From Linanthus parryae (Eukaryota; Streptophyta; Magnoliopsida; Ericales; Polemoniaceae): a stretch of 64,000 nucleotides of DNA. Numbering within the stretch: position 1 is the first letter of the stretch; every line of letters starts with the position of its first letter. Position numbers and translations under genes: made by a program. Below, piece after piece: positions 1-10,972 of the stretch. Where the stretch lies: assembly GCA_023055425.1 (NCBI GenBank), contig JALGPY010000035.1:1603501-1667500 (forward strand), in the 5' to 3' direction. The notes below the pieces were generated by a model that was not told the origin of the DNA, did not search any database, and saw only the letters and a list, made by a program, of their open reading frames with translations.

Positions 1-11
1 ACACTCTGAGA

Positions 12-540
12 GTTACATAAGAAGCTTCAATTATTTGTATCATTACTCCTTCCAAACTTTCTTTTGAGAGAAAATTCATTGGATCAAGAAATATGGGCAC
101 CTATAACGGCCCAATACATCAGCAAATAGTAAATCAACAGCCCACCTGATTTATCTCTAATTACTGTACTTATTGCTGCCATTCGCAGCTTTAGGTTCCA
201 GGCGGCGTCGTTGCTAATGATAACCCATCTGTCCTCCGATTTTTGCAACGATTCCTCGGACAGGTGTGAGTAGATCAGAGCCGGAATCGATGGATTGGCC
301 TCCTGCATGCGTTGGTTTAACTCATCCAAATAAACTGATGCTTCATTAATAACTTTTTGACGGTTTCTTTTTTGTTTCGAAAGATCAAGTTGTTTCTGTA
401 AAGCCAGATTTCCGAGATAAAAATACTCATCTTCTTTCTTTCCTTTTTTCCTGTTTCTAGAAATGCGTGTGGGAACCAGATCTGAATAGGACAATTGCTA
501 AGACGAGTAGAGTTGTCCCCCAAAGACTGATTCCATCAAG
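12..540 (-). pseudogene. LINE-type RNase H remnant, copy 1
   Basis: The minus strand encodes a decayed C-terminal part of a plant non-LTR retrotransposon or RNase H-like (RVT_3) protein. Seen: a segment of the form EIWLYRNNLIFRN near 380-420, resembling the W..RN..F linker before RNase H in LINE ORF2; then WVIISNDAAW near 215-240, matching the first catalytic Asp motif; then VIRDKSG near 150; then SLEGVMIQIIEA near 25-70, matching the region of the second acidic residue. The frame shifts several times, so it is not functional. The longest open piece covers 84-494. The right edge near 540 coincides with the first of two 54-bp direct repeats. A second copy lies at 1026-2020. The family call is by motif recognition. 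Confidence 0.6.
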
Positions 541-774
541 ATGGTGCACTACAAGATTTTGTACCATAAAATATAGGTATCCACCTATTGTAGTATGAGA
601 ATTAATTTATACTTAAATTGGATTTTGCATCCAATAATAGATATGTAATATGAGAATTAATTTATACTTAAATTAAAACATAAATGTAGAAACATGAATG
701 TTCTCTTAGTTCAGTGAAAGATGGTGCACTACAAGATTTTGTACCATAAAATATAGGTATCCACCTATTGTAGT
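541..774. repeat. 54-bp direct repeat pair with nested short repeat
   Basis: The same 54 bases occur at 541-594 and 721-774 without a mismatch that I can see. Between them a 25-base AT-rich stretch starting ATGAGAATTAATTTATAC occurs twice (about 596-620 and 650-674). The left repeat starts exactly where RNase H copy 1 stops. It could be a target duplication of an unusual insertion, a local tandem duplication, or the ends of a tiny element. No coding capacity is seen. Confidence 0.75.
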
Positions 775-1025
775 AACGTAGTAAATATAATTATACTCTC
801 CATTCCACATCACTTGTTTTATAGCTTGAAAGACAATGTCGCTAGTGTAAACTAGGCATTTCCAAACATAGAAAAATATAACATAAGCACTAGCGGTAGA
901 ATTCCTAACATACTTTCCTTTGAGAACCTAGGCCAGTAAGCAATATGGGTTTGCTAAAATGCAACCAATTATTTTAGCTACCGGTGCTAGATTAAAAACA
1001 TAGAGATGTCAAAAACCCACGCAAC
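775..1025. other. AT-rich spacer, nothing recognised
   Basis: This is AT-rich sequence between the direct repeats and the second RNase H copy. I see no ORF, repeat or RNA gene in it. Confidence 0.5.
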
Positions 1026-2020
1026 CAACACTCTGAGAGTTTCAAAAGAAGCTCCAATTATCTGTATTATTACTCCTTCCAAATTTTGTTTTGAGGGAAA
1101 ATTATTGGATCAAGAAATAGGGGCACTAAATTGGCCCAATACATTAAGAGTCCAAATTGGTGGTGTGTCAAACCACATTTTGCTACAAATCAGCCCGAAC
1201 CAAAATTAGCAAGAGGGTCTGTTAGATGGTTCCATTTACGTGGAATGTAAACCACCACGTGTCTCTTCATATGGTCGAGATAGTCAAAAGCACTCACCAA
1301 CACTCCAGCCTATCTTGGTGACATCTTCGAGGTTCTTCTCTCTACATTGACCATTTCTCATTCCTCTGGTTAGAGAGATAATTTGTTTCTATCCAGATCT
1401 GATCTCAATTAAGCTCCGAGGCCAATTGCTTTTGCTACAATGGCTTTGGCCGAAATCAAGAAAGGGTTTTTTTGCTCCTCAGGTGATGAATACAATAACT
1501 TATCTTTTAATTACCGCACTCGTCGCATCCATTCGCATCTTTGGGTTCCAGGCGGTGTCAGCGCTAATGATATCCCATCCGCCGACGGTTTTTGCAATGA
1601 TTCATCCGATGGGTGTGAGTAGATCTGAGCCAGAATCGATGGAATGACCACCTGCATGTGTTGGTTTAACTCATCCAGGTAATCTGATGCTTCAATAAAA
1701 ACTTTCCGACGGTTTCCTTTTTTTTCCGAAAGATCAAGTTGTTTCTGTAAAGCCAAATTTTCTAGATAAGAATACACATCTTCTTTCTTTCCTATTTTCA
1801 GAAACGCATGTGGAACAAGAACTGAATAGGACCATTGATAAGACGAGTAAAGTTATCCCCCAAAGACAGATTCCATTAATTCTGGCGAATTTGCATTCAA
1901 GAAACAGATGAGTCTCTGATTATTTCTCCTTCTTACAAAGTACACATAGATCTTCAACTTTGATACCTCGTTGTATTATATTCGATCTGATTGGGAGGCT
2001 TTTGTTGATAGCCCTCCAAA
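1026..2020 (-). pseudogene. LINE-type zinc-binding/RNase H remnant, copy 2
   Basis: On the minus strand, reading from 2020 down, a CVLCKKE...HLFLEC pattern (about 1860-1965) resembles the zinc-binding domain at the end of plant LINE reverse transcriptases (zf-RVT). It is followed by the linker, by an AWNPKMRM segment (about 1540) parallel to the AWNLKLRM of copy 1, and after a break by NLEGVMIQII (about 1030-1080). The two RNase H parts, 1026-1148 and about 1490-1850, are separated by unrelated sequence at 1150-1489. Frameshifts and stops abound. Copy 2 extends further 5' than copy 1, so the two share a source but broke differently. The longest open piece is 1511-1777. Confidence 0.6.
1150..1489. 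other. Unrelated segment splitting RNase H copy 2
   Basis: This is about 340 bp with no counterpart in copy 1, lying where copy 1 is continuous. It contains CCACGTGTC (about 1254), which has a G-box core, but no recognisable promoter around it. I see no inverted termini or target duplication, so the mechanism (insertion, or replacement during rearrangement) is open. Confidence 0.4.
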
Positions 2021-4023
2021 TTGGGTATAAAACCATCCAAACTTTTGAATAAAATTATATTATTCAATAGAGAAATAACTAGAAAAGCTATAATGCAAAC
2101 ATGTCTTAGATATGAAAACTCTGAATAACAACTTTAATCAAAACATTCTTACCAGGAGTTTACCAAATAAATTATTTCCAATACAAAGCTTACTCTAAAT
2201 TTTATCTTCATTCTTATTAAGTATGATTTTTTAAATAAGCTGCAGAAACAAATAAAATAAAACTAAGGAAACCGAAGAACCAACGAAAAGAAAAGAACGG
2301 GAAATGAAAGTCGCTTAAGTAAAAGATGTCAAATGAAAACAAATGAGAGTTGTTTAATAACTTTAGCTTTTACTCTATGCTTCTCTGACCTATGGCATAT
2401 CGTCTTTTCCACATCGCTTATGCTACACCGTCTCAACTGAAACATCAATATAAGATAATAAAAATATGTTAGCAAGCATTTCCCCCTGTGTAATCGGAAT
2501 CATACCTGGCCTTCAAAATTTTGTAAAGGCAAAATTGCATCAGAGATACTCATAATTTTGTTTTTTTGGGATCGAGTACCCATAGTTGGCCACAACTTGC
2601 TCATAATTGTTTACTTCTTTGATTTTGTTAGCACATTATTGTCACACACCCTACATCATGAGTTAGATAATTTAGACAGATTCTCGGACTCAAAGGAGTG
2701 TCCTCCACTAAAAGTCCCAAAATACTCAGTAAAGAATTAATTGGAGATCATCTATGACAAAACAGAACCAGTATTATAATAACAAAACTTACTATTTTCA
2801 GAAAAAAAATGTTCAAGTAGCTGCAATTACAGTGTAAAATCTGGCATCTCAGTCCGGACGCTCACCTGCAGGGTTTTAGAAAACAAGAAATCACATAAAA
2901 GAAAACAGCTAAAACGATTATGCGTGATAGCATTCATATCACGCATATATGCTTAAAAATATTATATTTTTACAAAGTTGTACGGAACCCTATAAGAAAA
3001 TATAATTTCCAAGTTCACAAGTTCGGAATAGTATTACAATGTTCACAGTTATAACATACACATACCTGAGAAGTCTAGCAAGACAACTCACCTGACAAAT
3101 CACATATCATAGCAGTCTCAATATATACATCTATCTGAGATGATCTTCAACACCAGATGTATTTATACAAATCAAGTGTATAACCTATCAGCACAAGTCT
3201 TCTATCTAAGGTAGAAGGTGCAAACGATACATGTCAAATAACCAAAATTCCCATGGTGGTCCTGAATTGCACAATACAGTCCCTAACTGAAACTAGAACC
3301 CCAAACATACTCATATATGCTTAAAAATATTATATGCTCCCTAATCCACCTAGATAAGCCCGGTATTGGAAGCTATAATTTTCACGCAATTGCAGTTAGG
3401 CCCCGTTGTTTAGCAATGCTATTGAAAGTCCCCTACATTTGACTTTAATCAACTCTAAAATCAAATTGACACATAATCATTTCCAACACCATGGAACTGA
3501 ATACCAGACGTACAAGAGAACTCCAAATTACTTAACCCAGTCTCTGTGTTGACTTTTGTAAAATTACAATTTTATCCCTCTTTTACATAGTCAATCATGC
3601 TTTTATCTGGTGTAAAAAATTTCCAAATTGAACTCACATACTCTAAATCACATCCTACACAACTTCATGATGACCTTAAAGGGTAAAAGGTCATTTAGAG
3701 GATCATAATAGAAGTCAATCATAGGAAAATTTAACTCTCAACTAGTCTACTTTGCAGAGTTTGAGACTGAACACAAGGTTTTGAATATGAAAGCTTGAGG
3801 GTTCCAAATCATATTTGGTCTCACAAAAACACCAAATACAGATGAGATATGATTGGTCAAAATTGAAGGAAAATCATAATTCGTATACTTCAAAAAAATT
3901 GAGCACTCCTCCAGTTGCATCAATACTCACTTTAGACTCAATTTCTAGAAAATCATTTAGAATTTTAACATGAACCAGCGAGAATGATTTGTACTCTTCA
4001 TCAAAAATATTACATAGAACAAA
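2021..4023. other. Non-coding AT-rich stretch
   Basis: I see no gene here. A short AT-rich word, ATATGCTTAAAAATATTATA, occurs twice (about 2948 and 3316), the only internal repeat noticed. The short open frames have no recognisable composition or motif. Confidence 0.5.
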
Positions 4024-4815
4024 GAATAACTCAAATCCAAGTTAAAGCGATCAAGTTACAAAACTTGAAGGTTTGGCAGCATAGTTATCAAAATCTTACG
4101 ATTCTCGATTCGTATCCTACGATTCGATTCGATTCACCCATGAAACGATGCGAATCCCTTGGTGAATCTTAAATGGTCAAAAATTTCACTGAATCCCGAT
4201 TCAAGATTCCGAATCTTACGATTCAGTTGCAATTCAATCCGATTCATACGATTCACCATCGATTCAGCTGAAGGTTTATTTGAGTTAGAGCTCAAGTGTA
4301 GGAAATAAAACTTCCATTTTTTCTGAATGTTTTGCAACATGTGTTAGTTTTAAAATGACTTGTACATTTTTTTAGTCAAAGGCTAGCAGTTTTCTATTAT
4401 TTTATATCTCCCTGGCATCTCAATAGTTCTTTGCTCCACCTGTCTTTCTATATCTTCATTATAAAAATTGTGTAAAGTTTCTTATCACTAGCTAGGGATG
4501 TGAGTTTCTGAAACTTTGAGCTTTCTTTTTGTAAAATTATGAATATATTAGCTCACACATGTTATAGTTTAGTAAAATATGTTATTATATGGATCTAACA
4601 TAAGTGCAAGCGAATCTTTACGATTCACGATTCGATTCGATTCACGATTTAATGAAGGTGAGTTTCGATTCACTATCTGAATCCCGATTTGACAACTATG
4701 TTTGGCAGGTTCACTGTCCAACAAGAAGAAAATTAATCAAAAAAATTAAATAGAAGAAAGAATGATTCAAATCCAAGTTAAAATGATGAAGTTATAAAGC
4801 TTGAAGGTTTTGCAG
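4024..4815. repeat. Duplicated flank around a MITE
   Basis: A segment of about 56 bp before the MITE (4024-4079, containing CAAATCCAAGTTAAA and CTTGAAGGTTTGGCAG) recurs with a few changes after it (about 4760-4815). The MITE therefore sits at the end of one copy of an older local duplication. This repeat is separate from the MITE's own 8-bp target duplication. Confidence 0.65.
4080..4700. mobile_element. hAT-like non-autonomous element (MITE), 621 bp
   Basis: The ends are inverted repeats: CATAGTTATCAAAATC at 4080-4095 and GATTTGACAACTATG at 4686-4700. They are flanked by a perfect 8-bp target duplication TTTGGCAG at 4072-4079 and 4701-4708. Eight-base duplications are typical of hAT transposons. 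The subterminal regions (4093-4265 and 4610-4685) are crowded with GATTCG/CGAATC words in both orientations, a usual feature of hAT ends. No transposase is encoded; the small open frames inside are by-products of the repeats. Confidence 0.8.
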
Positions 4816-6149
4816 GTTCACTTTCCAACACTTAGAATTTTTTTTAAGTGTTGGCAATGTTCCAACACAGCAACTTTGAAGAGATTTACATGCGCCGATG
4901 ATTTTAAGATCAATCTAGGCATGGTTTTGAAGATCAGACTACCATGAATTCATAGGAGAAACAAGATTTCAATTTCATCAACACACACAACAAATTGTGA
5001 GGCCTGAAAGTTGGCTCCAGGCCGGAGGGCAACTTGCTGACAGGACCAAATAACAAATTCAAATTACATTGATTGAGTTTCTAGGACAATCCAGATTGAA
5101 TCATGACAAAATTCAGAATTGAAGAGTGGCATATAGAGAATACATGGAAGCAAAAATCGCAACAAATGGCCGAGTAATAAAAGATATATTCAAGCATGAC
5201 GATGGGAAGTTTCTTGCCGAAAACTGCACATGAACAAGAATCAAACCCACGGGTTTCTTGATTTATGGGCATGTTTTGGATGCATTGGCATGTTTTATGA
5301 GATGTAGGGGGTGAGAAAAAACAATCGGATCTGAATTTTGATAAGAATTGAGAGATTTACCAAGGTTTGAATTTTTCGGTTGTCATAAAACTAGGCTAAA
5401 TTGGGGAGGAGGTGTGCTTCCTTTCGATTTAGATAATGAAACTTGGTTCTGGAGGTTCGCGAACACAGCACAAAGATATTGGTAATGGCAAACTACGCAA
5501 TGAATTCCAAATTCCTCTCTGACCACGCAATGACTTCCAAATATCTCTTGAAGCAGCAATAGGTACACATATAGAGAGAGGTTTGAGAGGGGTTTCAATA
5601 TTTTCTCCAAGAACACTACGAATATGGTGTAATTAGATGGTTAACACCCAATCAGGTGATGTTTCAACCTATTAGGAATCAAGGATGTAGTTTACAGAAT
5701 AGGTTTGGCTCAAACTAGGGGTTCTAGTTACAGTTTTAGGGAAATTAGGGTCAGACTTAGGGTTTAGGGGGAAATTAAGTTTTTTATTTATATTATGACC
5801 CCACCACTTCAAACATATCCGTAATCACACAAAAACTATTAGAAATTTCTCGGTGACCCCAAACACAACTTGATTTTCAAGAAAATTTTACTTACAACTT
5901 GCCCTACAATTTCCCGAAATATCATCTGAGCTATTGAAAACTAGGAGTTTTACAGTTATTCCACTATAGTGTGGTTTATCCATTGTAGACCAAGCTAGTG
6001 CCCTAGAGGAGAGGTTTACTCAATGCACTCTGAAAGAGTAGCGCTTGCAAGTTTCTCATTTCAAAAAAAGATCTAAAATTAATTAATCAAGTACAATGTA
6101 ACCTAGGATTTTAAAAGCAACTATTGTTTAAAGCTAATTATATCATACT
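4816..6149. other. Non-coding stretch
   Basis: I recognise nothing coding. A short TTAGGGTTTAGGG (about 5758) resembles the plant telomere repeat but is only about two units long. Minus-strand open frames at 5081-5272 and 5383-5616 show no family features. Confidence 0.45.
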
Positions 6150-6309
6150 GTAGTCAAAATACCGTGGTTAATAAAATGCTACGGTTTCTAAAACTGTTGG
6201 TAAACTTACTTTTACCACGGTTTTATTAACCGTCGCTTTAATATTTATAATCTACGGTGTTTTTCATTGTCTTTATAAAACCGTAGCATATGCCACTGTT
6301 CTAGTAGTG
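6150..6309. mobile_element. Orphan CACTA-like transposon end
   Basis: The segment ends TTCTAGTAGTG at 6299-6309, the complement of the CACTACTAGAA terminus typical of plant CACTA (CMC) elements. Inward of it are several diverged subterminal words of the form CTACGGT/ACCGTAG and ACCGTGG/CCACGGT in both orientations, as CACTA ends have. I find no matching opposite end or transposase in the window, so this is a truncated end or one border of an element that has lost its partner. Confidence 0.55.
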
Positions 6310-7231
6310 AGATTTTATGTAAAAATCAACCTATTTCGTGAACTATGGCATATCTAAGATTTCAAACTTAATGTAAGAACATAAGAGAACTAAGAATGGA
6401 AACATATGATTCATTTAAATTTTGTTTATTTAACCAACTTCTTTTGTTCCACCATTGACAAGATCAGTCATACCCTTCAGAGACAATCTCTAGTCTCTGC
6501 TACTTAGGACTTCACTTCCCATCTTGTTTGTTCCTATTGTCTCTTCCTTAGATATGCAGTAAATGCTATGAGAAGACATTATATGTATTGTCACAACTAT
6601 TTTGTATATAAATATTGTGGTTTGGATTTACTGATATAAACAAAGGAAAAATGAGAGAAACCTTTTACTAACTGAAGAACACAAAACACCAAACAAGGAA
6701 AAAATATTCGGACGGCAGCCCCAATGAAGGTGGGTGAAACCGGCAATACTTACCCTCACCCTACCCTACAACTTACCCTTTGCGAGGAAATGAGACACTG
6801 CTATGTTTGGGTTCAGGGCTAGCAATGCTGGATAAGTGGATAGGATTGGATTTGCATGATCATATTTAGCACTATTAGTAATTGTAATTGGGGCAACAAC
6901 TCCTCTATCTAACAGCTGGTTTACTTGTAACAAGCAATTACAGGATAGTACATTGATCTACTCAACCTTGTCACAACATGAAATATCTGTCCTTAGCAGT
7001 ATCATGTGGAGCCGCTAAGTTCATTTTGCGAGTATTCACTCAAATACTTGAAGCGGTAATTGATTTCTATCGTGATGTAGAAAAAGAGGGCAGACAAAGG
7101 AATCAAATCACCACAGAAGCTTCGCGAGGGTTAGAACCTTATCAATCTTCCATCGTTTTTTCAATAGAGGCCAGGAAGAAAAACGTAGGCCACTTTTATC
7201 ACATAAATAGTGGTGAATATACACGTTAAAT
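6310..7231. other. Non-coding stretch with one small unknown ORF
   Basis: An 83-codon frame starts at the ATG at 6978 on the plus strand and ends at 7229. I do not recognise its product. It has a short hydrophobic N-terminus and a charged middle, and no upstream signal that I would call a promoter. It ends just before the left arm of the foldback element, so it is probably fortuitous. Confidence 0.35.
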
Positions 7232-8695
7232 AACGAGGACCCATAATTTTAAATATTGGTACTTTTCCCAAGATAACGTTTGTTTCTTAAAACTGCCCCA
7301 GACCATTGGCAGAAAAAGAATATAGCCTTATTATGGTTACTAGGAGCTTACAACTCTTTCCTCCTTGCAAATTTATTTCCCAAAATTATTCACAAGAGAC
7401 CTACCATGGAGGCCTCTGTTAACACAAAATGCGTCATCCAGAGAGGAGAACGAGCTTCTTTAACTAGATAAGGGTTGTAAAATCTTTTGTTGTGCTGCAG
7501 AGACAACGCGACAAGTTTTTCGTGCTGACTATAAAGTATGTTGAATTTTGCTGAAGTCCATTCTGAAGTGATTGCGACTGTAGCAATATCAATTTGTTCA
7601 CTGTTGACAGAGTATTCTAAACTTTGCTGAGATATCCAAGTATTCAACAGATATTACGCCAACATATGTCCAAAATCGACCGAGAGTTGCTGAAGCATGT
7701 TACCAACCTTGAGCCGCCACTGCTGACTACATATCAACAGTTTCGATAGATTGCTGAAGCATTGAAGTTGGTAACAACATTAAATTTGTTCGCTGCTTAG
7801 TACATAGGAGTATTCAAGTTGTTGAATACTTTGTAGTTCTAAGTCACGAACAAATTGAATCATCTTACCAGAGTCATTAACTTCCGCGTATCTGAGTTCA
7901 GCAAAGTAAAGAATACTCTGTAGTCAGCAGTGAACAAATTGAATATCGCATCGGTCGCAGTCACTTCAGATATTGACTTCAGCAAAATTCAGCATACTCA
8001 ATAATTAGCACTAAAAACTTATGGCGTAAGAATGAAATTTGTTCACTGCCCACTACTACAGAGTATTCATTACTTTCCTGAACTCAGATATGCGAAAGTG
8101 AGTGAATCTGGTAAGAATTCAATGTGACTTAGAACTACCAAGTATTCAACTACTCTACTTGAATACTCCTATGTACTAAGCCACCCACAAATTTAATGTT
8201 GTTACCAAATTCAATGCTTCAGAAACTCTATCTAAATTGCTGATCTGTAGTTAGCAGTGAATGGCTCAAGGTCTGCACCATGCATCAGCAACTCTCGGTG
8301 GATTTGGACTTATGTGGCGTAATCTATGTTGAATACGGTAGTTATAAGTCGTGAACAAATTGAATCATCTTCCCAGATTCATTCACTTCCGGATATCTGA
8401 GTTCAGTAAAGTTAAAAATACTCTATCAGCAGTGAACAAATTGAATATCGTTTCAGTCGCAATCACTTCAGATATTGACTTCTGCAAAATTCAACATATT
8501 CTATAGTCAGCACTCAGCACCAAAAACTTGTTGCGTTATCTCTGTTGGACTACAAAAGATTTCACGACCCTTATCCAGATAAAGAGGCTCATTCTCCTCT
8601 CTGGATGAAGCAGTCTGAGATAGCAGAGGTCTGCCTGCTTCCATATCTAAAAAATGCACTCCAAGGAAAATTATAGGTCCTCACCTCATAGTTGG
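7232..8695. mobile_element. Foldback-type element with nested repeats
   Basis: Most of this stretch folds on itself. The left arm (about 7420-7650) is the diverged reverse complement of about 8380-8620, for example CATCCAGAGAGGAGAA at 7434 against TTCTCCTCTCTGGATG at 8593. The inner arms, about 7640-7822 against 8158-8330 and 7825-7945 against 8035-8150, also pair, leaving a loop near 7950-8035. In addition 7824-8029 and 8330-8537 are direct repeats. The outermost match is a GAGGACC.ATAATTTT word near 7235 and its complement near 8675-8690. No protein is encoded. Alternatives are a non-autonomous Mutator-like element with very long inverted repeats, or a rearranged satellite. Confidence 0.7.
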
Positions 8696-8725
8696 TTTTT
8701 TATAGTTGTTTTACATCTATGTGAT

Positions 8726-8775
8726 ATCAAAAAAAAAAAAAAACAAAAAAAAACAAAAAAAAACAAACAAATGAA
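8726..8775. repeat. A-rich simple sequence
   Basis: This is a run of A with regularly spaced C, about 50 bp, just right of the foldback element. It could be a decayed poly-A tail of a retroposon, but no retroposon body is recognisable to its left. Confidence 0.7.
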
Positions 8776-8879
8776 CAAAACATATCAAAATGCCAATGTC
8801 TTCACATAATGGTACGCCTTATGGTAAGCTGAGAGTATATAGTACATACGGTGACAATGGACCGCGACATATACCGTCA

Positions 8880-9060
8880 TTGGGGCTGTCTACATGGGAT
8901 AACATCACACTACCCATGAAGTGAAATTTGAATGATATCACTTCTGAACACAAGCACGTCATATCATGGCAGATTGTTAGTGAAGTGAATCACTTCTGTT
9001 GCTTTAGATCATTCAAATTTCACATCATGGTGTAATCTTATCCCCTTTAGTAGCCCATTA
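8880..9060. mobile_element. Small MITE-like inverted repeat
   Basis: About 50 bp at each end are diverged reverse complements: GGGCTGTCTACATGGGATAA near 8882 against TTATCCCCTTTAGTAGCCC near 9039, and GTGAAATTTGAATGAT near 8920 against ATCATTCAAATTTCAC near 9009. The total is about 180 bp, and nothing is encoded. A short ATT flanks both ends, too short to assign a superfamily; a Tourist-like element is possible. Confidence 0.55.
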
Positions 9061-9084
9061 ATTTAACTGTTTATACTATTTTAG

Positions 9085-9318
9085 GGCCATCACATCATCC
9101 AAAATGGGGATGTTAAAGACCGTATTTTTGCTTAAACTTTTGGACAGGTGAATTCCATGTAGCAAACCTATCCAAATAGTGTCATCACTGCCACCATTTT
9201 GGATGATGTCCATGTAGCAAACCTATCCAAATTGTGTCATCACCGCCACCATTTTGGATGATATCCATGTAGCAAACCTATCCAAATAGCATCATCACCG
9301 CCACCATTTTGGACTGTA
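9085..9318. repeat. 55-bp tandem repeat, three copies
   Basis: Units begin TCCATGTAGCAAACCTATCC at 9154, 9209 and 9264, exactly 55 bp apart, each ending CCACCATTTTGGA. Only a few bases differ between units. The complement of the unit end (ATCATCCAAAATGG) stands just upstream near 9090, so the array can form a stem with its left flank. The third unit runs directly into the 18-bp minisatellite. Confidence 0.85.
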
Positions 9319-9605
9319 ACTCCCACGAACTGGAGGAAAATGGAGCTTTGCCAATGCAGATCAGAAGTAACACCTGGGAATTGGACTTTAATTCCTGGGA
9401 ATTGCAATGTACTTCCCACAAATTAGAATGGAGTTGCAGAATGCAGATTCAAGTCAGAAGCAATTCCCACGAATTGAACTCTAATTCCCACGAATTGGAC
9501 TTTAACTCGCAGGAATTGGAAAGTAATTCACAGGAGTTGGAACAGCAGCGCGCAAGAGTTAAAGTAATTCGCAGGAATTGGAATCCAATTCCCACGAATT
9601 AGAGG
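9310..9605 (+). repeat. About 18-bp minisatellite, ORF-like
   Basis: Diverged units of about 18 bp with the core ATTCCCACGAATTGGA repeat roughly fifteen times. Because the unit is near a multiple of three, one plus-strand frame (9309-9602) stays open and reads as repeated NSHELxxN-type peptides. It has no credible promoter or homologous protein. I treat it as a non-coding minisatellite whose frame is a by-product of its period. Confidence 0.7.
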
Positions 9606-9789
9606 CAAAATTAAAAAATAAATTTTTGGGGCCAGAATGCAATTTTGAAGAAGTGATGACGGGAAATCACTTAAGGGAGGTCAAAAACAACCTAGAGAGG
9701 ACCAGAAAGGAGGGACGCACATCAAGAAAAGAGGGCACACATATTGAGAACAAGAGGAACGAAGGAGACGAAGACGGATGAAGAAATCG

Positions 9790-10804
9790 ACTCCACCATT
9801 GGAGATCTAGATTTTTGATTACTTCTTCTTCTCTCAATCTTGTTATGGAGAAACTCTTGTATCTTGTTTGGTTGATTCTTATTAGCTAAATACTTTGATA
9901 GGCGTCTCTATGAGAGCCTAGGGTTCATGTAGATGGTGGTTTACCCGGATTTTAGACTTTGTTTCATCCTATGTGGTATGATCTATTGAGTTGATTTTAG
10001 TATCATGATCTTGTTGATGAATCTAGTCTATTGATATGACTAGTTTATGATTTGATATTGATGAACTTAGGGTTTGTTCGTAGATTAGAATCATGATTAA
10101 TTGTTAATTTTGTCTTAGTTTAATTGTTCATATTCTTTGCGTAATTCTTTATGGGGATGGAGTACTTAACCGAAACCGTTAGTTAGCTAGTGAAGTGCGC
10201 GACAGTGAATTTAACTACATAGGATGAGATATGAGCATCAATCCCGAATCACCGAGACCGGTAGGAGAACTGAGTAAGATTGGCTAGTGTGGGTAGATCC
10301 GGTAGGATTATTTAGTTGTTCCGTGAAACGGTGTACCGACATGACCCGTTATCGTACCAGTAGTTGACCTGCTAGAACGGACCGGTAGACAGCATGAGAC
10401 CGAGAGGAGATTTTTTTCAACCGAGACGTAGAATGACATGATACCGACGGGAGAATGTCATATCTTATTACCCCTCTTGATTTGGATAGAATTAACGTGT
10501 TACTCAGATAATCCGGAAATCGTCTACAACCCTGGCTGATCTAGAGATCGCCTAGTTTCTCCATATTTTCTCTTAAAAAATAAAAAATACTCAAATATTA
10601 GTTAGTTGTTATTTTAATTAAGTCGCTTGTTTGAGGGCGACAACCTCTTTTATCAAAATTCTTTCCTATTGTACCGTACTATAAGTTAATCGACTAATTA
10701 GATAATCTCAAGTATGTCCTCGTGGGATTGATAACTATGGGTTGAAATACCACCCCTATATTTCTTGATCGTGCACTTGTGTATAAACTTAAGAAATCGT
10801 GTCA
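9790..10804 (+). repeat. LTR-like region of a gypsy-like element
   Basis: This stretch precedes a diverged tRNA-Asp-type primer binding site and ends ATCGTGTCA at 10804, parallel to the end (ATCGCGAACA) of the well-defined G2 LTR. I therefore read it as the 3' part of a 5' LTR. Its left border is not visible. Related sequence appears inverted at about 15881-16887 and in forward orientation at about 36900-37320, so the window holds several members of this LTR group. Confidence 0.5.
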
Positions 10805-10809
10805 AGTTT

Positions 10810-10828
10810 TTAGCACCGTTTCCGGGGA
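10810..10828 (+). other. Diverged tRNA-Asp-type primer binding site
   Basis: TTAGCACCGTTTCCGGGGA stands six bases after the presumed LTR end. It differs from the canonical plant site TGGCGCCGTTGCCGGGGA, seen intact in G2 at 23393, at only a few positions. It sets the start of the internal region and the plus orientation of this element. Confidence 0.65.
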
Positions 10829-10972
10829 CAGCGGTAGAATATTTAGTTAGGAGTTAGTTTATAGTACTTTTGTTTTTGTTTTTATTTTGTTCTCTTTTCT
10901 ATCTCTGTGCTTCACGGGTTTCTTGTGACTTTGTTTTCTCAGGAACACAGGAAGCATGAGATTCTACTAAGC

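Noticed and set aside
1250..1270. G-box (CACGTG) promoter element
   Set aside because: A single six-base core with no TATA box or gene placed to use it.
1426..1647. Plus-strand ORFs over RNase H copy 2 as a host gene
   Set aside because: The minus strand carries the recognisable LINE motifs in the same place and the plus-strand peptides have no family features.
5740..5775. Interstitial telomere repeat
   Set aside because: Only about two TTTAGGG-like units occur; this is within what chance gives in AT-rich plant DNA.
5600..6309. CACTACG near 5613 as the missing left end of the CACTA element
   Set aside because: The following bases do not match the right end and the flanking three bases differ (GAA against AGA).
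9309..9781. Repetitive NSHEL protein as a real gene
   Set aside because: The open frame follows from an about 18-bp period; codons drift freely and no start context or homologue is seen.
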